From Anaerolineae bacterium (GTDB lineage Bacteria; Chloroflexota; Anaerolineae; JAADDB01), in contig WFQT01000455.1 in NCBI GenBank assembly GCA_015486895.1, forward strand, positions 1-9,567: 9,567 bases of DNA, given 5' to 3'. Below are positions 1-6,550 of the stretch, piece after piece (position 1 is the stretch's first letter; each line of letters begins with the position of its first letter). A program made the position numbers and the translations under genes. The notes beneath the pieces were generated by a model. That model did no database searches, was not told where the DNA came from, and saw only the letters and a program-made list of their open reading frames with translations.

Positions 1-470
1 GAAAGCACTGGCGCAGCTACTTTCGCTGCACTGGAGCAGTTCGTCCCAATTACACCAACTATACTCTTGTCGGCAGCTACTTTCTGAGCCGCAGCTACAC
101 CACCTTCAGGTGAGCAGAGCGCATCTTCTTTGTCCAGCTCAACTGGATGCCCCAACAGCTTCCCGCCAATATCATCTATGGCTATCTCTATCCCATGGAT
201 GGAGTCCTCACCAAGAGACGCATTTGGCCCAGACAGCACCGCTAACGCTGCTATCTTGATAGGATCACCCTTGGCGACATCAACACATCCTAAAGGATCC
301 GTGCACTTAAAGCTTGCCACTGGAGCCTTCGTCGGTGCTGGCGCTTTTGTAGCTACAGGAGCCTTCGTCGGAGCTGGCGCTTTCGTCGGCGTTGTAGCAG
401 GGCCACAAGCCGCTAATAGCATGCTCACCACCATCAGCAAGGTCAATAACGACAGAAACTTACCTTTCAT
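1..470 (-). CDS. ABC transporter substrate-binding lipoprotein, branched-chain amino-acid type (5' part only)
   Basis: The gene reads leftward from ATG 470-468 and is cut by the window edge after 156 complete codons. A strong Shine-Dalgarno run (GAGGAGG) sits just before the ATG. The product starts with MKGK, a hydrophobic segment (about residues 5-21) and a lipobox LLAAC with the lipidated Cys at 22. A low-complexity linker with repeated TKAP units follows (about residues 27-52), then the start of a type I periplasmic-binding fold: IKIAALAVLSGPNASLGE, GIEIAIDDIGG, and VGVIGTNCSSAAKVAAP near the edge. These match the N-terminal lobe of LivK/Peripla_BP_6 receptors, which capture branched-chain amino acids, amides or similar small ligands at the outer face for an ABC permease. 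The ligand cannot be read from this fragment. Permease and ATPase genes may lie further left. The family call is confident; the specificity is not. Confidence 0.88.
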   Translation of the reverse strand, partial: MKGKFLSLLTLLMVVSMLLAACGPATTPTKAPAPTKAPVATKAPAPTKAPVASFKCTDPLGCVDVAKGDPIKIAALAVLSGPNASLGEDSIHGIEIAIDDIGGKLLGHPVELDKEDALCSPEGGVAAAQKVAADKSIVGVIGTNCSSAAKVAAPVL

Positions 471-684
471 GTCCTCCTCCTCAAAACATGACAAAATGTC
501 CACAGACGGCCAATAACAACAAACTTACCCCAAAACACGGGGCCACCACTACAATTTGCTATCTGCAATCACCCCCTTTCAAAGCCACCATCAGAACTAC
601 CAGATGCAATACGTTCTATTTCTCCCGGGTATGGTCAACAAAAATAATTAGGTTATAGGCCAGGCACCCAGTAAAAAGTGTTTT

Positions 685-717
685 CTTTGCGCCCTTGCTG
701 TTTTGCGTCTTTACGTT
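685..717. repeat. CTTTGCG-type intergenic repeat half
   Basis: The plus strand shows CTTTGCGCCCTTG, a few bases, then TTTGCGTCTTTACG. Near-periodic CTTTGCG/TTTGCGTC words like these recur in inverted orientation at 1733-1762 and in the same orientation at 1854-1880. It appears to be a single arm of the same repeat class. I see no coding meaning. Confidence 0.5.
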
Positions 718-810
718 ATGGTTTTCCCCGCAATATTGAGAAGATACAGAAGACACATCTAAAGGGTGATGGACAAACAGGTTAGACAGGGAAAAATGTG
801 TATACATACC

Positions 811-840
811 TTGACATCACCCTCTACAGTGTTTGTGATG
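811..840 (+). promoter_or_regulatory. Possible sigma70-type promoter with overlapping dyad
   Basis: TTGACA at 811-816 is a perfect -35 hexamer. Seventeen bases later TGTGAT at 834-839 matches 4 of 6 positions of TATAAT. A dyad, CATCAC (815-820) and GTGATG (835-840), overlaps both elements and could be an operator. No credible plus-strand gene follows, and the first structure downstream is the C/G-rich hairpin at 860-927. A chance match is quite possible. Confidence 0.25.
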
Positions 841-859
841 CAAAGGGTAGCATAGCATC

Positions 860-927
860 TCCCCCCACCTTTCGGGCGTCTCCTTCTTCCCCCAAAATTG
901 GGAGAAGAAAAAGGCCGGGAGGGGGGA
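860..927. repeat. Large C/G-rich inverted repeat (hairpin)
   Basis: The left arm runs from TCCCCCC at 860-866 to CTTCTTCCCCCAA. The right arm runs from TTGGGAGAAG to GGGGGGA at 921-927. The arms pair over roughly 28-30 positions with small bulges around an almost absent loop (AAAATT). No T-run follows on either strand, so it is not a typical intrinsic terminator. It looks like a dispersed palindromic element. Short spurious ORFs cross it on both strands. Confidence 0.75.
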
Positions 928-980
928 AAAGCAGGTTGCAGCACTCGCAAACATCACCAACACCCAACAGGGGGACTTAT

Positions 981-996
981 CCATATCTTGATATGG
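981..996. repeat. Short perfect palindrome
   Basis: CCATATC, two T residues, then GATATGG make a perfect 7-bp inverted repeat with a 2-base centre. The spacing is too tight for a good RNA hairpin and would better suit a dimeric DNA-binding protein. No adjacent promoter or gene explains it. Confidence 0.4.
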
Positions 997-1505
997 GCCA
1001 AAAGGCATTAAGCAATTCACTTCGTAATCGCTCCACCCGCTTCATCGTGAGCAGTGAAACGCATCGTCGCTATATTCAACCTTGAACTATGCCGTTCCTA
1101 ATTTGCTAAGACAACGTTACAACAAACAACACACTTTGTCATTCCAAACCGGAGAGCAAATAGCACTCGTAGGTAAAAAATCTTCAAGAGACATAACAAG
1201 TGAACGCTGGGCTATGGTAAAAGGAAGCTTTTGTTGTATTGTTTACTAAAAATTCCCCATTGACAGGATACTGCGCAATCGTTGCTGCCGCTCCTGGGTA
1301 ATGACGTTCCGCTTGCACTTTCCTTGACCTTGGCAGTATTATCTTACTTGCCCACAGTTCAAGACATAAAAATTTCGTTGCAAACGATACGATCATCTAT
1401 CATTGTGAAGCTCATATAACCCGTATTAAACGAGCTTTGGGTAACAACCCTGGGGCGAAGAAAAGAAAAGGCCCACCACGCTTGGCACGCACCAGAGCAG
1501 ACAAG

Positions 1506-1534
1506 ATTTTAACACCCATAAAAGCAATTGTCAA
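1506..1534 (-). promoter_or_regulatory. Near-consensus sigma70 promoter reading leftward
   Basis: On the minus strand, TTGACA (1534-1529) is followed after exactly 17 bases by TAAAAT (1511-1506), which is 11 of 12 consensus positions with ideal spacing. Transcription would start near position 1499 and run left through about 1 kb without a recognised gene before the lipoprotein start at 470. It may drive a non-coding RNA, or the lipoprotein gene with a very long leader. It may also be a chance match in a moderately AT-rich region. Confidence 0.45.
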
Positions 1535-1590
1535 TTTAGGATAACGTTGATGGTCTGCCCCAACCTGACTCAAGATAGAACTGAAAAGAC

Positions 1591-1692
1591 AACCATAGAT
1601 TTGCACAGATTCCACTGATTTTTGACTCTTTCTATCGGCGTAACCCGTCCAATCCGGATAACCGGTGAAATCTGTGGTTTAGATTCTATGGT
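1591..1692. repeat. CACAGATT-type imperfect inverted repeat (copy 1)
   Basis: The left arm (from 1591) reads AACCATAGATTTGCACAGAT. The opposing arm reads GGTGAAATCTGTGGTTT (1664-1680), followed by a second partial arm, AGATTCTATGGTTT (1681-1694 region). The arms align with mismatches around a central segment of about 45 bases. The same word class recurs at 3877-4022, 6462-6533 and 8197-8273. Confidence 0.65.
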
Positions 1693-1707
1693 TTCTGACT
1701 TCCTAAC

Positions 1708-1909
1708 CTGGACAAGCCAGAGCCAAAAAGCCAAACGCAAAGGCGCGAAGAGGCAAAGCCGCAATGTTTCTTATTTTTCTTTCTGTGTGATCGTACCGCT
1801 CCACTCCCATCTTGGTCCAGTCGCCCCAGTCTGTTTGGCTATTTATTTTTTTTCTTTGCGTCTTAATATCCTTTGCGGCCCCGTGTCAAATTCTTGTTTT
1901 CTTGTCCAG
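1708..1909. repeat. Nested inverted-repeat element, about 200 bp, non-coding
   Basis: Perfect 9-base inverted ends CTGGACAAG (1708-1716) and CTTGTCCAG (1901-1909) enclose a second inverted pair, CGCAAAGG (1736-1743) and CCTTTGCG (1870-1877). The inner arms extend imperfectly as AACGCAAAGG...AGGCAAAG and CTTTGCGTCTT...CTTTGCGG. The interior has a T-rich stretch (1841-1855) and no ORF. The layout resembles a miniature element or a compound intergenic repeat. I could not identify a target-site duplication. Confidence 0.45.
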
Positions 1910-1920
1910 CGTACAAGAAT
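1890..1920. repeat. TTCTTGT/ACAAGAA hairpin downstream of mreB
   Basis: TTCTTGT (1899-1905), a 7-base loop and ACAAGAA (1913-1919) form a 7-bp stem. An alternative left arm, ATTCTTGT (1890-1897), can pair with ACAAGAAT (1913-1920), so two mutually exclusive hairpins are possible. In mreB mRNA this lies about 50 bases after the stop codon. No U-run follows on the minus strand, so I do not call it an intrinsic terminator. Confidence 0.45.
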
Positions 1921-1938
1921 TTCACTGACAAAGTACTA
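1911..1938. repeat. 28-base dispersed direct repeat, copy A
   Basis: It begins GTACAAGAAT and ends AAGTACTA, and matches 6551-6578 at 24 of 28 positions. All four differences are transitions. It lies 33 bases 3' of the mreB stop codon, in the same orientation as the copy 3' of atpA. Confidence 0.65.
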
Positions 1939-1971
1939 ACCGCAGATTGCACCGCCTACAAGAATTCCGCT

Positions 1972-2976
1972 TCAAACACGCATGATCCCCCGGCGCATTA
2001 TGTCATAGTTATCTAAAGCACGACCGGCTCCAATTGCAACAACCGCCATAGGCTGCTCAGCAACAAATACGGGTACACTGGTTTCCTGCGTGATCAAATC
2101 GCTCACGTGGCGCAGTAGCGCACCGCCGCCGGTCAGCACCATGCCGCGGTCGATAATATCAGAAGCCAGCTCCGGCGGTGCTTGCTCCAGCGTTTGTTTG
2201 ATAACGCCAACAATCAAAGAAAGCGGTTCAGCAATTGCTTCCGTCACTTCATCAGAAGTAAATTGGATCGTCTTTGGTAAACCACCCACCTGGTCGCGGC
2301 CGCGCACTTCCATCGTCAGAGAATCTTCCAAAGGAAGCGCACTACCGATAGTAATCTTAATTTCGTCGGCTGTCTGCTCGCCAATAACCAAATTGTACTT
2401 CTTGCGGATGTAATTCGTAATCGCCTCACTCACGCGTCGCCCACCTACACGTGCTGAACTCCAGGCGACAATGTCATTCAGAGAAATGATAGCTGCCTCA
2501 GAAGTACCTCCGCCCATATCCACCACCATGTTACCGGTAGGCGTCTCAATAGGCAAGCCAGCGCCGTATGCTGCCGCCAATGGCTCCGGCAAGAGATAAG
2601 CATCCCGGGAGCCGGCCTGCATGGCCGCATCATGAACCGCTCGCGCTTCCACCGTGGTGACACCTTTGGGAATACTGATCATTACTTGTGGCTTGACCAG
2701 AGGAAACCGACCTACGATCTTACGAATGAAATAACGCAACATTGCCTCAGTCACAATATAATCGGCAATGACGCCTGCCTTGAGAGGTTGAGCCACTTCA
2801 ATGCTCTCAGGATTGCGCCCAACCATCTTCTGGGCTTCACTACCAATGGCAACAATCCGATTCGTACTAATATCAATGGCAACAACGGAGGGCTCTTGCA
2901 GCACAATGCCGCGCCCTTTGACATATACTAAAACGTTAACTGTTCCTAAATCAATACCTATTTGCTTTGCGAACAT
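1972..2976 (-). CDS. mreB: Rod shape-determining protein MreB (actin-like ATPase)
   Basis: MreB forms membrane-bound antiparallel filaments that direct lateral cell-wall synthesis in non-spherical bacteria. The 334-residue length is normal for the family. The phosphate-1 loop is IGIDLGTVNVLVYVKGRG (residues 6-23). A hydrophobic loop, RFPLV (90-94), corresponds to the membrane-insertion loop of MreB. LLPEPLAAAYGAG (128-140) carries the expected catalytic-site Glu at 131. Phosphate-2 is VVDMGGGTSEAAIISL (151-166), and the adenosine motif is LTGGGALL (281-288). The ATG at 2976 is chosen because the family usually begins MF-x(3)-IGIDLGT; a modest ribosome site (TAGGA) precedes it. Phosphate-1 has V-N-V where many MreB proteins have A-N-T, so it may be one of several MreB/Mbl paralogues. 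It lies downstream of atpC in the same direction after 368 bases. No mreC or mreD follows, so it appears to be a solitary mreB. Confidence 0.95.
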   Translation of the reverse strand: MFAKQIGIDLGTVNVLVYVKGRGIVLQEPSVVAIDISTNRIVAIGSEAQKMVGRNPESIEVAQPLKAGVIADYIVTEAMLRYFIRKIVGRFPLVKPQVMISIPKGVTTVEARAVHDAAMQAGSRDAYLLPEPLAAAYGAGLPIETPTGNMVVDMGGGTSEAAIISLNDIVAWSSARVGGRRVSEAITNYIRKKYNLVIGEQTADEIKITIGSALPLEDSLTMEVRGRDQVGGLPKTIQFTSDEVTEAIAEPLSLIVGVIKQTLEQAPPELASDIIDRGMVLTGGGALLRHVSDLITQETSVPVFVAEQPMAVVAIGAGRALDNYDIMRRGIMRV

Positions 2977-3344
2977 GCCGTATCCTACCGGAGATGATAT
3001 TCAGGCGAACCACGCACCAACAAGGCAACCTACATCCTATTAACTGAGCGCCCGTGACGCCTGTAGCACTTCAAACACCAAGCAGCGCCCACAGCAGGAA
3101 TACCGGCCAGGAAAACCGCTCTACTAACTTCATACCTGCACACGCTTCTACCGTAAACGCCTCCGCCCATCAACCTGTCCCTGGCCGAGAATGCGGTCAT
3201 AGTACCAGAAAGCACTAATAAACGCAAGCATCCTCACAGACAGACAGCTCGCCCTCAAAGTGAAGTGAACTTCTACCCAGAGAAATCTGTCTCTGCACTG
3301 CTGGTGCCAAGGAACCTACAGTGTAGATGCGACCCAACCACTGA
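2977..3344. other. mreB-atpC spacer (368 bases)
   Basis: It contains no convincing gene on either strand and, unlike the other long gaps here, none of the CACAGATT or CGCTGAT palindromes. A 27-codon minus-strand ORF starting at ATG 3231 (MLAFISAFWYYDRILG...) has its GAGG directly against the ATG and is probably spurious. I found no consensus promoter for mreB and no U-tract terminator for atpC, so read-through from the atp genes cannot be excluded. Confidence 0.5.
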
Positions 3345-3803
3345 CTACACTTTTTCCTCTTCCTCACCGCGGCTGATAGGCCGGGGAGCCCGACCTGCCC
3401 GCCGGCGGGCAATCTTCAACCGTAGATGAGCCCGGCGCAAAGCAAGCTCCAACGGAGCCCGCTCAGTAGGCGGCAACTTCCTCTGCAACAATGTCTCAGC
3501 TCGTTCCTGCGCCTGTTCCGCCCTCTCAATGTCAATTTCATCGGAACGTTCGGCTGCATCGGCCAAAATGACCACCTTATCCGGCCGCACCTCCACGAAG
3601 CCACCGCTAACGGCGAAATAAAGTTCACTGCCGTCTTGTCGCTTCACCACAATTTCCCCGATCGTCAAAATAGTCATCAACGGCGCATGCCGCGGCAAAA
3701 TACCCATCTGTCCGGCAACACCAGGCACAAGAACAGACAAGACATCCTCGCTAAAGACCAAGCGCTCCGGAGAAACGACTTCGCAACGAATCGTGGCTGC
3801 CAT
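3345..3803 (-). CDS. atpC: F-type ATP synthase epsilon subunit
   Basis: Epsilon sits on the central stalk with gamma and the c-ring; its C-terminal helices can inhibit ATP hydrolysis. The 152-residue product starts MAATIRCEVVSPERLVFSED and continues with VPGVAGQMGILPRHAPLMTIL (residues 27-47) and YFAVSGGFVEVRPDKVVILAD (62-82), the hallmarks of the N-terminal beta-sandwich. An alpha-helical region rich in Glu, Arg and Gln follows (about 83-135). The last about 20 residues (RRRAGRAPRPISRGEEEEKV) form a basic then acidic tail longer than in most epsilon subunits of about 130-140 residues. ATG 3803 fits the usual family start and is preceded by GGCGAGGG. It lies 286 bases after atpD, an unusually long gap filled by a palindromic repeat. 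Confidence 0.95.
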   Translation of the reverse strand: MAATIRCEVVSPERLVFSEDVLSVLVPGVAGQMGILPRHAPLMTILTIGEIVVKRQDGSELYFAVSGGFVEVRPDKVVILADAAERSDEIDIERAEQAQERAETLLQRKLPPTERAPLELALRRAHLRLKIARRRAGRAPRPISRGEEEEKV

Positions 3804-3876
3804 TTGCCCTCGCCTTTACTTTAACACACTGGAGTCTAACGGAAATCCGTTTTATGGTTCAACAAAGCAATTCCGA

Positions 3877-4022
3877 CCACAGATTGACCAGATTACACCG
3901 ATTTTCTATCTGATTGATTTGGGTATGTCCTGGATCAATTAGGAACTATCCCATGGCTTTTGCCGAGAGACTTTTACCATTGTCTTCTTGAGATGATACT
4001 AAAATTCTGTGTTACTCTATGG
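3877..4022. repeat. CACAGATT-type imperfect inverted repeat (copy 2), atpD-atpC gap
   Basis: The left arm, CCACAGATTGACCAGATT, starts at 3877. Part of it (ATTGACCAGATTACACC, 3883-3899) pairs imperfectly with GGGTATGTCCTGGATCAAT (3921-3939 region). A more distant arm, ATTCTGTGTTACTCTATGG (4004-4022), closely matches the right arm of the copy at 8197-8273. The element takes up half of the 286-base spacer and would fold in the atp mRNA between the beta and epsilon cistrons. Confidence 0.65.
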
Positions 4023-4089
4023 TTAAAACCGAAAACACCGTTATCCAGTTTAACAATTAAAACGGCTACGCTGTTGGCCGGATATGCAA

Positions 4090-5493
4090 TCAAGCCTCTT
4101 TCTTCATCGCTTTCGCCGCAGCCAAAACATCATCAATAGCGCCTTGCATGTAGAACGCTTCTTCCGGAATGTCATCAAGATTACCATCCAGGATCATGCG
4201 GAAACCGCGCACCGTCTCCTCAATTTTCACATACCTGCCTGCCCGGCCGGTGAACTGCTCGGCCACAAACATCGGCTGGGAGAAAAAGCGCTGCATCTTA
4301 CGAGCCCGCGCCACGGCGATCTTGTCCTCTTCGCTCAATTCCTCCACGCCCAAGATGGCAATAATATCTTGCAATTCCTTATAGCGCTGCAAAGTCTGCT
4401 GTACGCCACGGGCAACATTATAGTGCTCTTCACCAACAATCTGCGGATCCAAAATGCGGCTGGTAGAAGCCAACGGATCCACCGCAGGGTATAAGCCTTG
4501 CTCGGCAATAGAGCGCTCCAAGGAAATAGTCGCGTCCAAATGTGCAAACACCGTCGCCGGCGCCGGGTCAGTATAATCATCCGCCGGAACATATACTGCT
4601 TGCATCGAAGTAATAGAGCCCGTCTTTGTGGACGTAATGCGTTCTTGCAACTCGCCCATATCCGTACCCAAAGTCGGCTGATAGCCAACCGCCGAGGGCA
4701 TACGCCCCAAAAGCGAAGATACCTCAGAACCTGCCTGCACAAAGCGGAAGATGTTATCAATAAACAACAACACATCCCGTCCCTGATCGCGGAAGTACTC
4801 CGCCATGGTCACCCCGGTCAGCCCAACGCGCAAACGGGCACCAGGAGGCTCGTTCATCTGGCCAAAGACCATCACCGTGCTGGGTAATACCCCCGACTCT
4901 TTCATTTCGTACCAGAGGTCATTCCCTTCACGGCTGCGCTCGCCGACCCCGGCAAACACCGAAAAGCCTTTATGGACAGCAGCAATATTGCGGATCAGCT
5001 CCATAATGATCACGGTTTTACCGACACCGGCACCACCAAAAATACCGGTCTTACCACCCTTAGTGAAAGGAGCTATCAAATCAACAACCTTCATACCAGT
5101 TTCAAAGACTTCTGTTTTAGTAGACTGTTCCACAAAGGGGGGCGCTGGGCGGTGAATCGGATAAGCCATATCTGTCCCTACATCACCCAAGTTATCAATG
5201 GGCTTCCCTACAACATCAAAAATACGGCCTAACGTCTTATCACCCACCGGCACTTTTATTGGCGTCCCGGTATTGATCACTTTCATGCCTCGACGCAAGC
5301 CATCCGTTGTAGACATGGCTACAGTGCGAACCCTATTATTCCCCAATTGTTGTTGGGACTCACAAACTAGTTTGCCACCGCCCTCAAGTGGAATCTCAAC
5401 GGCGTCGAAAACATCGGGCAAAACCCCGTCTGGAAATTCAGCATCAACGACAGGCCCAATGACCCGTACAACTCTACCTACAGATTTCGCCAT
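4090..5493 (-). CDS. atpD: F-type ATP synthase beta subunit (catalytic)
   Basis: Beta carries the catalytic sites of F1, making ATP from ADP and phosphate as gamma rotates. The 467 residues match the usual length. The N-terminal beta-barrel begins GRVVRVIGPVVDAEFPDG (residues 6-23). The P-loop is GGAGVGKT (153-160), with GERSREGND (184-192) holding the catalytic Glu185 and the adjacent conserved Arg. LLFIDNIFRF (242-251) is the Walker B strand, and YVPADDYTDPAP (301-312) is also diagnostic. The gamma-contact loop is EELSEED (384-390), a conservative change from the common DELSEED. All catalytic residues appear intact. ATG 5493 is preceded by GGGAGGAA at good spacing. The gene begins only 51 bases after atpG, the tightest non-overlapping junction here, consistent with coupled expression of gamma and beta. 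Confidence 0.98.
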   Translation of the reverse strand: MAKSVGRVVRVIGPVVDAEFPDGVLPDVFDAVEIPLEGGGKLVCESQQQLGNNRVRTVAMSTTDGLRRGMKVINTGTPIKVPVGDKTLGRIFDVVGKPIDNLGDVGTDMAYPIHRPAPPFVEQSTKTEVFETGMKVVDLIAPFTKGGKTGIFGGAGVGKTVIIMELIRNIAAVHKGFSVFAGVGERSREGNDLWYEMKESGVLPSTVMVFGQMNEPPGARLRVGLTGVTMAEYFRDQGRDVLLFIDNIFRFVQAGSEVSSLLGRMPSAVGYQPTLGTDMGELQERITSTKTGSITSMQAVYVPADDYTDPAPATVFAHLDATISLERSIAEQGLYPAVDPLASTSRILDPQIVGEEHYNVARGVQQTLQRYKELQDIIAILGVEELSEEDKIAVARARKMQRFFSQPMFVAEQFTGRAGRYVKIEETVRGFRMILDGNLDDIPEEAFYMQGAIDDVLAAAKAMKKEA

Positions 5494-5544
5494 TACTTCC
5501 TCCCTACAGATGGCCCGGCGAGCGAAATACCGTCCACTCTTATC

Positions 5545-6414
5545 TCACGGCGATTGCTGAGCGAGCGCATTGGCACCACCAGCAATGTCCAGAATTTCCC
5601 TCGTGATACGCTGTTGACGCGCTTTATTATAGGAAAGCGTCAATGCAGCTTGCAGATCAACCGCTGCCTCCGTTGCATTGTGCATGGCGACCATACGTGC
5701 CGAATGCTCACTGGCAATGGAATCATACATAGCGGCTAAAATCTGCCACTCTAAAAAACGATATAAAACATCATCCAGTATAGTTTGTGGATCTGGTTCA
5801 AAGATGTAATCCGGCGACCACTTCGTTTCCGGCTTAATAGCTTCAATGGGCAATAATGGTTTAATCACCGGCACTTGTTTCACCGTATTGATGAAGTCAG
5901 TGTAACAAAGATGAACGGCATCAAAACGTCCCTGAATAAAATCCTCCATCACCAAACGAGCCACGGGGCCTGCATCCACTGCCGTCACCTGATCCCCCAC
6001 GCCAGGAAACGTTGCCCGCAAAGAAGGGCCATAGCGCAGCATAAAATCGCGGCCTTTCCGCCCAATGGTAACCAGCTCTACCGGTTTATCCTGCTCCTTG
6101 ATAAAATGCACTGTCTTGCGAAGCATATGGCTATTGAAACCACCAGCCAGACCACGATCCGCCGTAATTAAGACAAGCCCCATCTTTTTCACCGGCCGCA
6201 CCGAGAGCAATGGGTGCAACGGCTGTCCTTCCCGTGGTAGGAAAGCCAGGAAGCTCAGCACCTCTTGCGCTTTCTCTGCATATGGCCGGGCAGCCCGCAA
6301 CTGCTGTTGTGCCCGCCTCATCTTGGATGCGGCGACCGCTTCCATGGCTCGGGTGACCTTCCCGATGTTCTTCACGCTCTTGATATGTCGCTTTATTTCA
6401 CGATCGTTAGCCAA
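5545..6414 (-). CDS. atpG: F-type ATP synthase gamma subunit, TTG start
   Basis: Gamma is the rotor shaft that runs through the alpha3beta3 ring and couples proton flow to catalysis. The 289-residue protein has both diagnostic coiled-coil ends. The N-terminal helix reads DREIKRHIKSVKNIGKVTRAME (residues 4-25) and continues AASKMRRAQQQL (28-39). The C-terminal helix includes ATEAAVDLQAALTLSYNKARQ and RITREILDIAGGANAL. Between them, LVLITADRGLAGGFNSHM is the typical Rossmann-like core strand and turn. The start is TTG at 6414: it puts M-A-x-x-R-E-I-K-R at the family-normal position, no in-frame ATG lies nearby, and AGGGGAA precedes it. A 205-base gap with a palindrome separates it from atpA upstream. 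Confidence 0.96.
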   Translation of the reverse strand: MANDREIKRHIKSVKNIGKVTRAMEAVAASKMRRAQQQLRAARPYAEKAQEVLSFLAFLPREGQPLHPLLSVRPVKKMGLVLITADRGLAGGFNSHMLRKTVHFIKEQDKPVELVTIGRKGRDFMLRYGPSLRATFPGVGDQVTAVDAGPVARLVMEDFIQGRFDAVHLCYTDFINTVKQVPVIKPLLPIEAIKPETKWSPDYIFEPDPQTILDDVLYRFLEWQILAAMYDSIASEHSARMVAMHNATEAAVDLQAALTLSYNKARQQRITREILDIAGGANALAQQSP

Positions 6415-6425
6415 CGTCTTCCCCT
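6415..6425 (-). promoter_or_regulatory. Ribosome binding site supporting the TTG start of atpG
   Basis: AGGGGAA at 6425-6419 on the minus strand is complementary to the 16S rRNA tail. It sits about 4-6 bases before TTG 6414-6412, which supports this unusual start over any internal one. Confidence 0.65.
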
Positions 6426-6461
6426 ATACCTAATCCGGACGACCCGGGGCCAAAAAGCCAA

Positions 6462-6533
6462 GCACAGATTTCGTAGGTTTGCACAGATCTTATTCTCTAT
6501 ATTTTTATCCGTGTAATCTGTGCAATCTGTGGA
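6462..6533. repeat. CACAGATT-type inverted repeat (copy 3), atpA-atpG gap
   Basis: The left side has GCACAGATTTCG and GCACAGATCT (6462-6490). The right arm reads GTGTAATCTGTGCAATCTGTGG (6511-6532, two ATCTGTG units). A T-rich loop lies between (about 6491-6507). It is the clearest tandem form of the CACAGATT word in the window and would form a hairpin in the mRNA upstream of the gamma cistron. Confidence 0.7.
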
Positions 6534-6550
6534 TCATCTTCTTACACCAT

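Larger units (their letters stand above)
471..1971. other. Gene-poor 1.5-kb intergenic region between mreB and the lipoprotein gene
   Basis: No convincing protein gene is present on either strand. All ORFs here are below about 105 codons, lack good ribosome binding sites, cross the palindromic repeats, and resemble no family I recognise. I looked for tRNA TPsiC-loop words and for conserved words of RNase P RNA, SRP RNA and tmRNA, and found none. The region holds several inverted repeats (listed separately), a near-consensus minus-strand promoter at 1506-1534 and a weaker plus-strand one at 811-839. The stretch from about 1000 to 1500 carries no repeat or gene that I can identify. The part nearest 470 should include the leader of the lipoprotein gene. 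Confidence 0.7.

Noticed and set aside
130..516. Plus-strand ORF of 128 codons with repeated GAFVG units
   Set aside because: It is the antisense shadow of the lipoprotein gene. Its repeats mirror the TKAP linker, and the minus-strand reading has a lipobox, a ribosome site and a recognisable binding-protein domain.
798..1085. Plus-strand 95-codon and minus-strand 67-codon ORFs across the large hairpin
   Set aside because: Both are created by reading through the palindrome at 860-927. They lack ribosome sites and resemble no known family.
1412..1615. Minus-strand 67-codon ORF overlapping the promoter candidate
   Set aside because: Its start lies upstream of the predicted transcript start, it has no ribosome site, and no domain is recognisable. 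I kept the promoter and left out the ORF.
1622..1939. Plus-strand 105-codon ORF
   Set aside because: It runs through the nested inverted repeats at 1708-1909. Its composition follows those repeats and it has no family-like motifs.
471..1971. Possible tRNA, RNase P RNA, SRP RNA, tmRNA or CRISPR array in the long gap
   Set aside because: I saw none of the conserved words or regular repeat-spacer spacing. The repeats present are inverted and irregular.
3148..3231. Minus-strand 27-codon ORF (MLAFISAFWYYDRILG...) between atpC and mreB
   Set aside because: The only GAGG abuts the ATG, the peptide matches nothing I know, and there is no supporting context. Conservation in relatives would be needed.
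3030..3412. Other short minus-strand ORFs in the mreB-atpC spacer
   Set aside because: They use TTG or other weak starts, overlap atpC in another frame, and show no recognisable domain.
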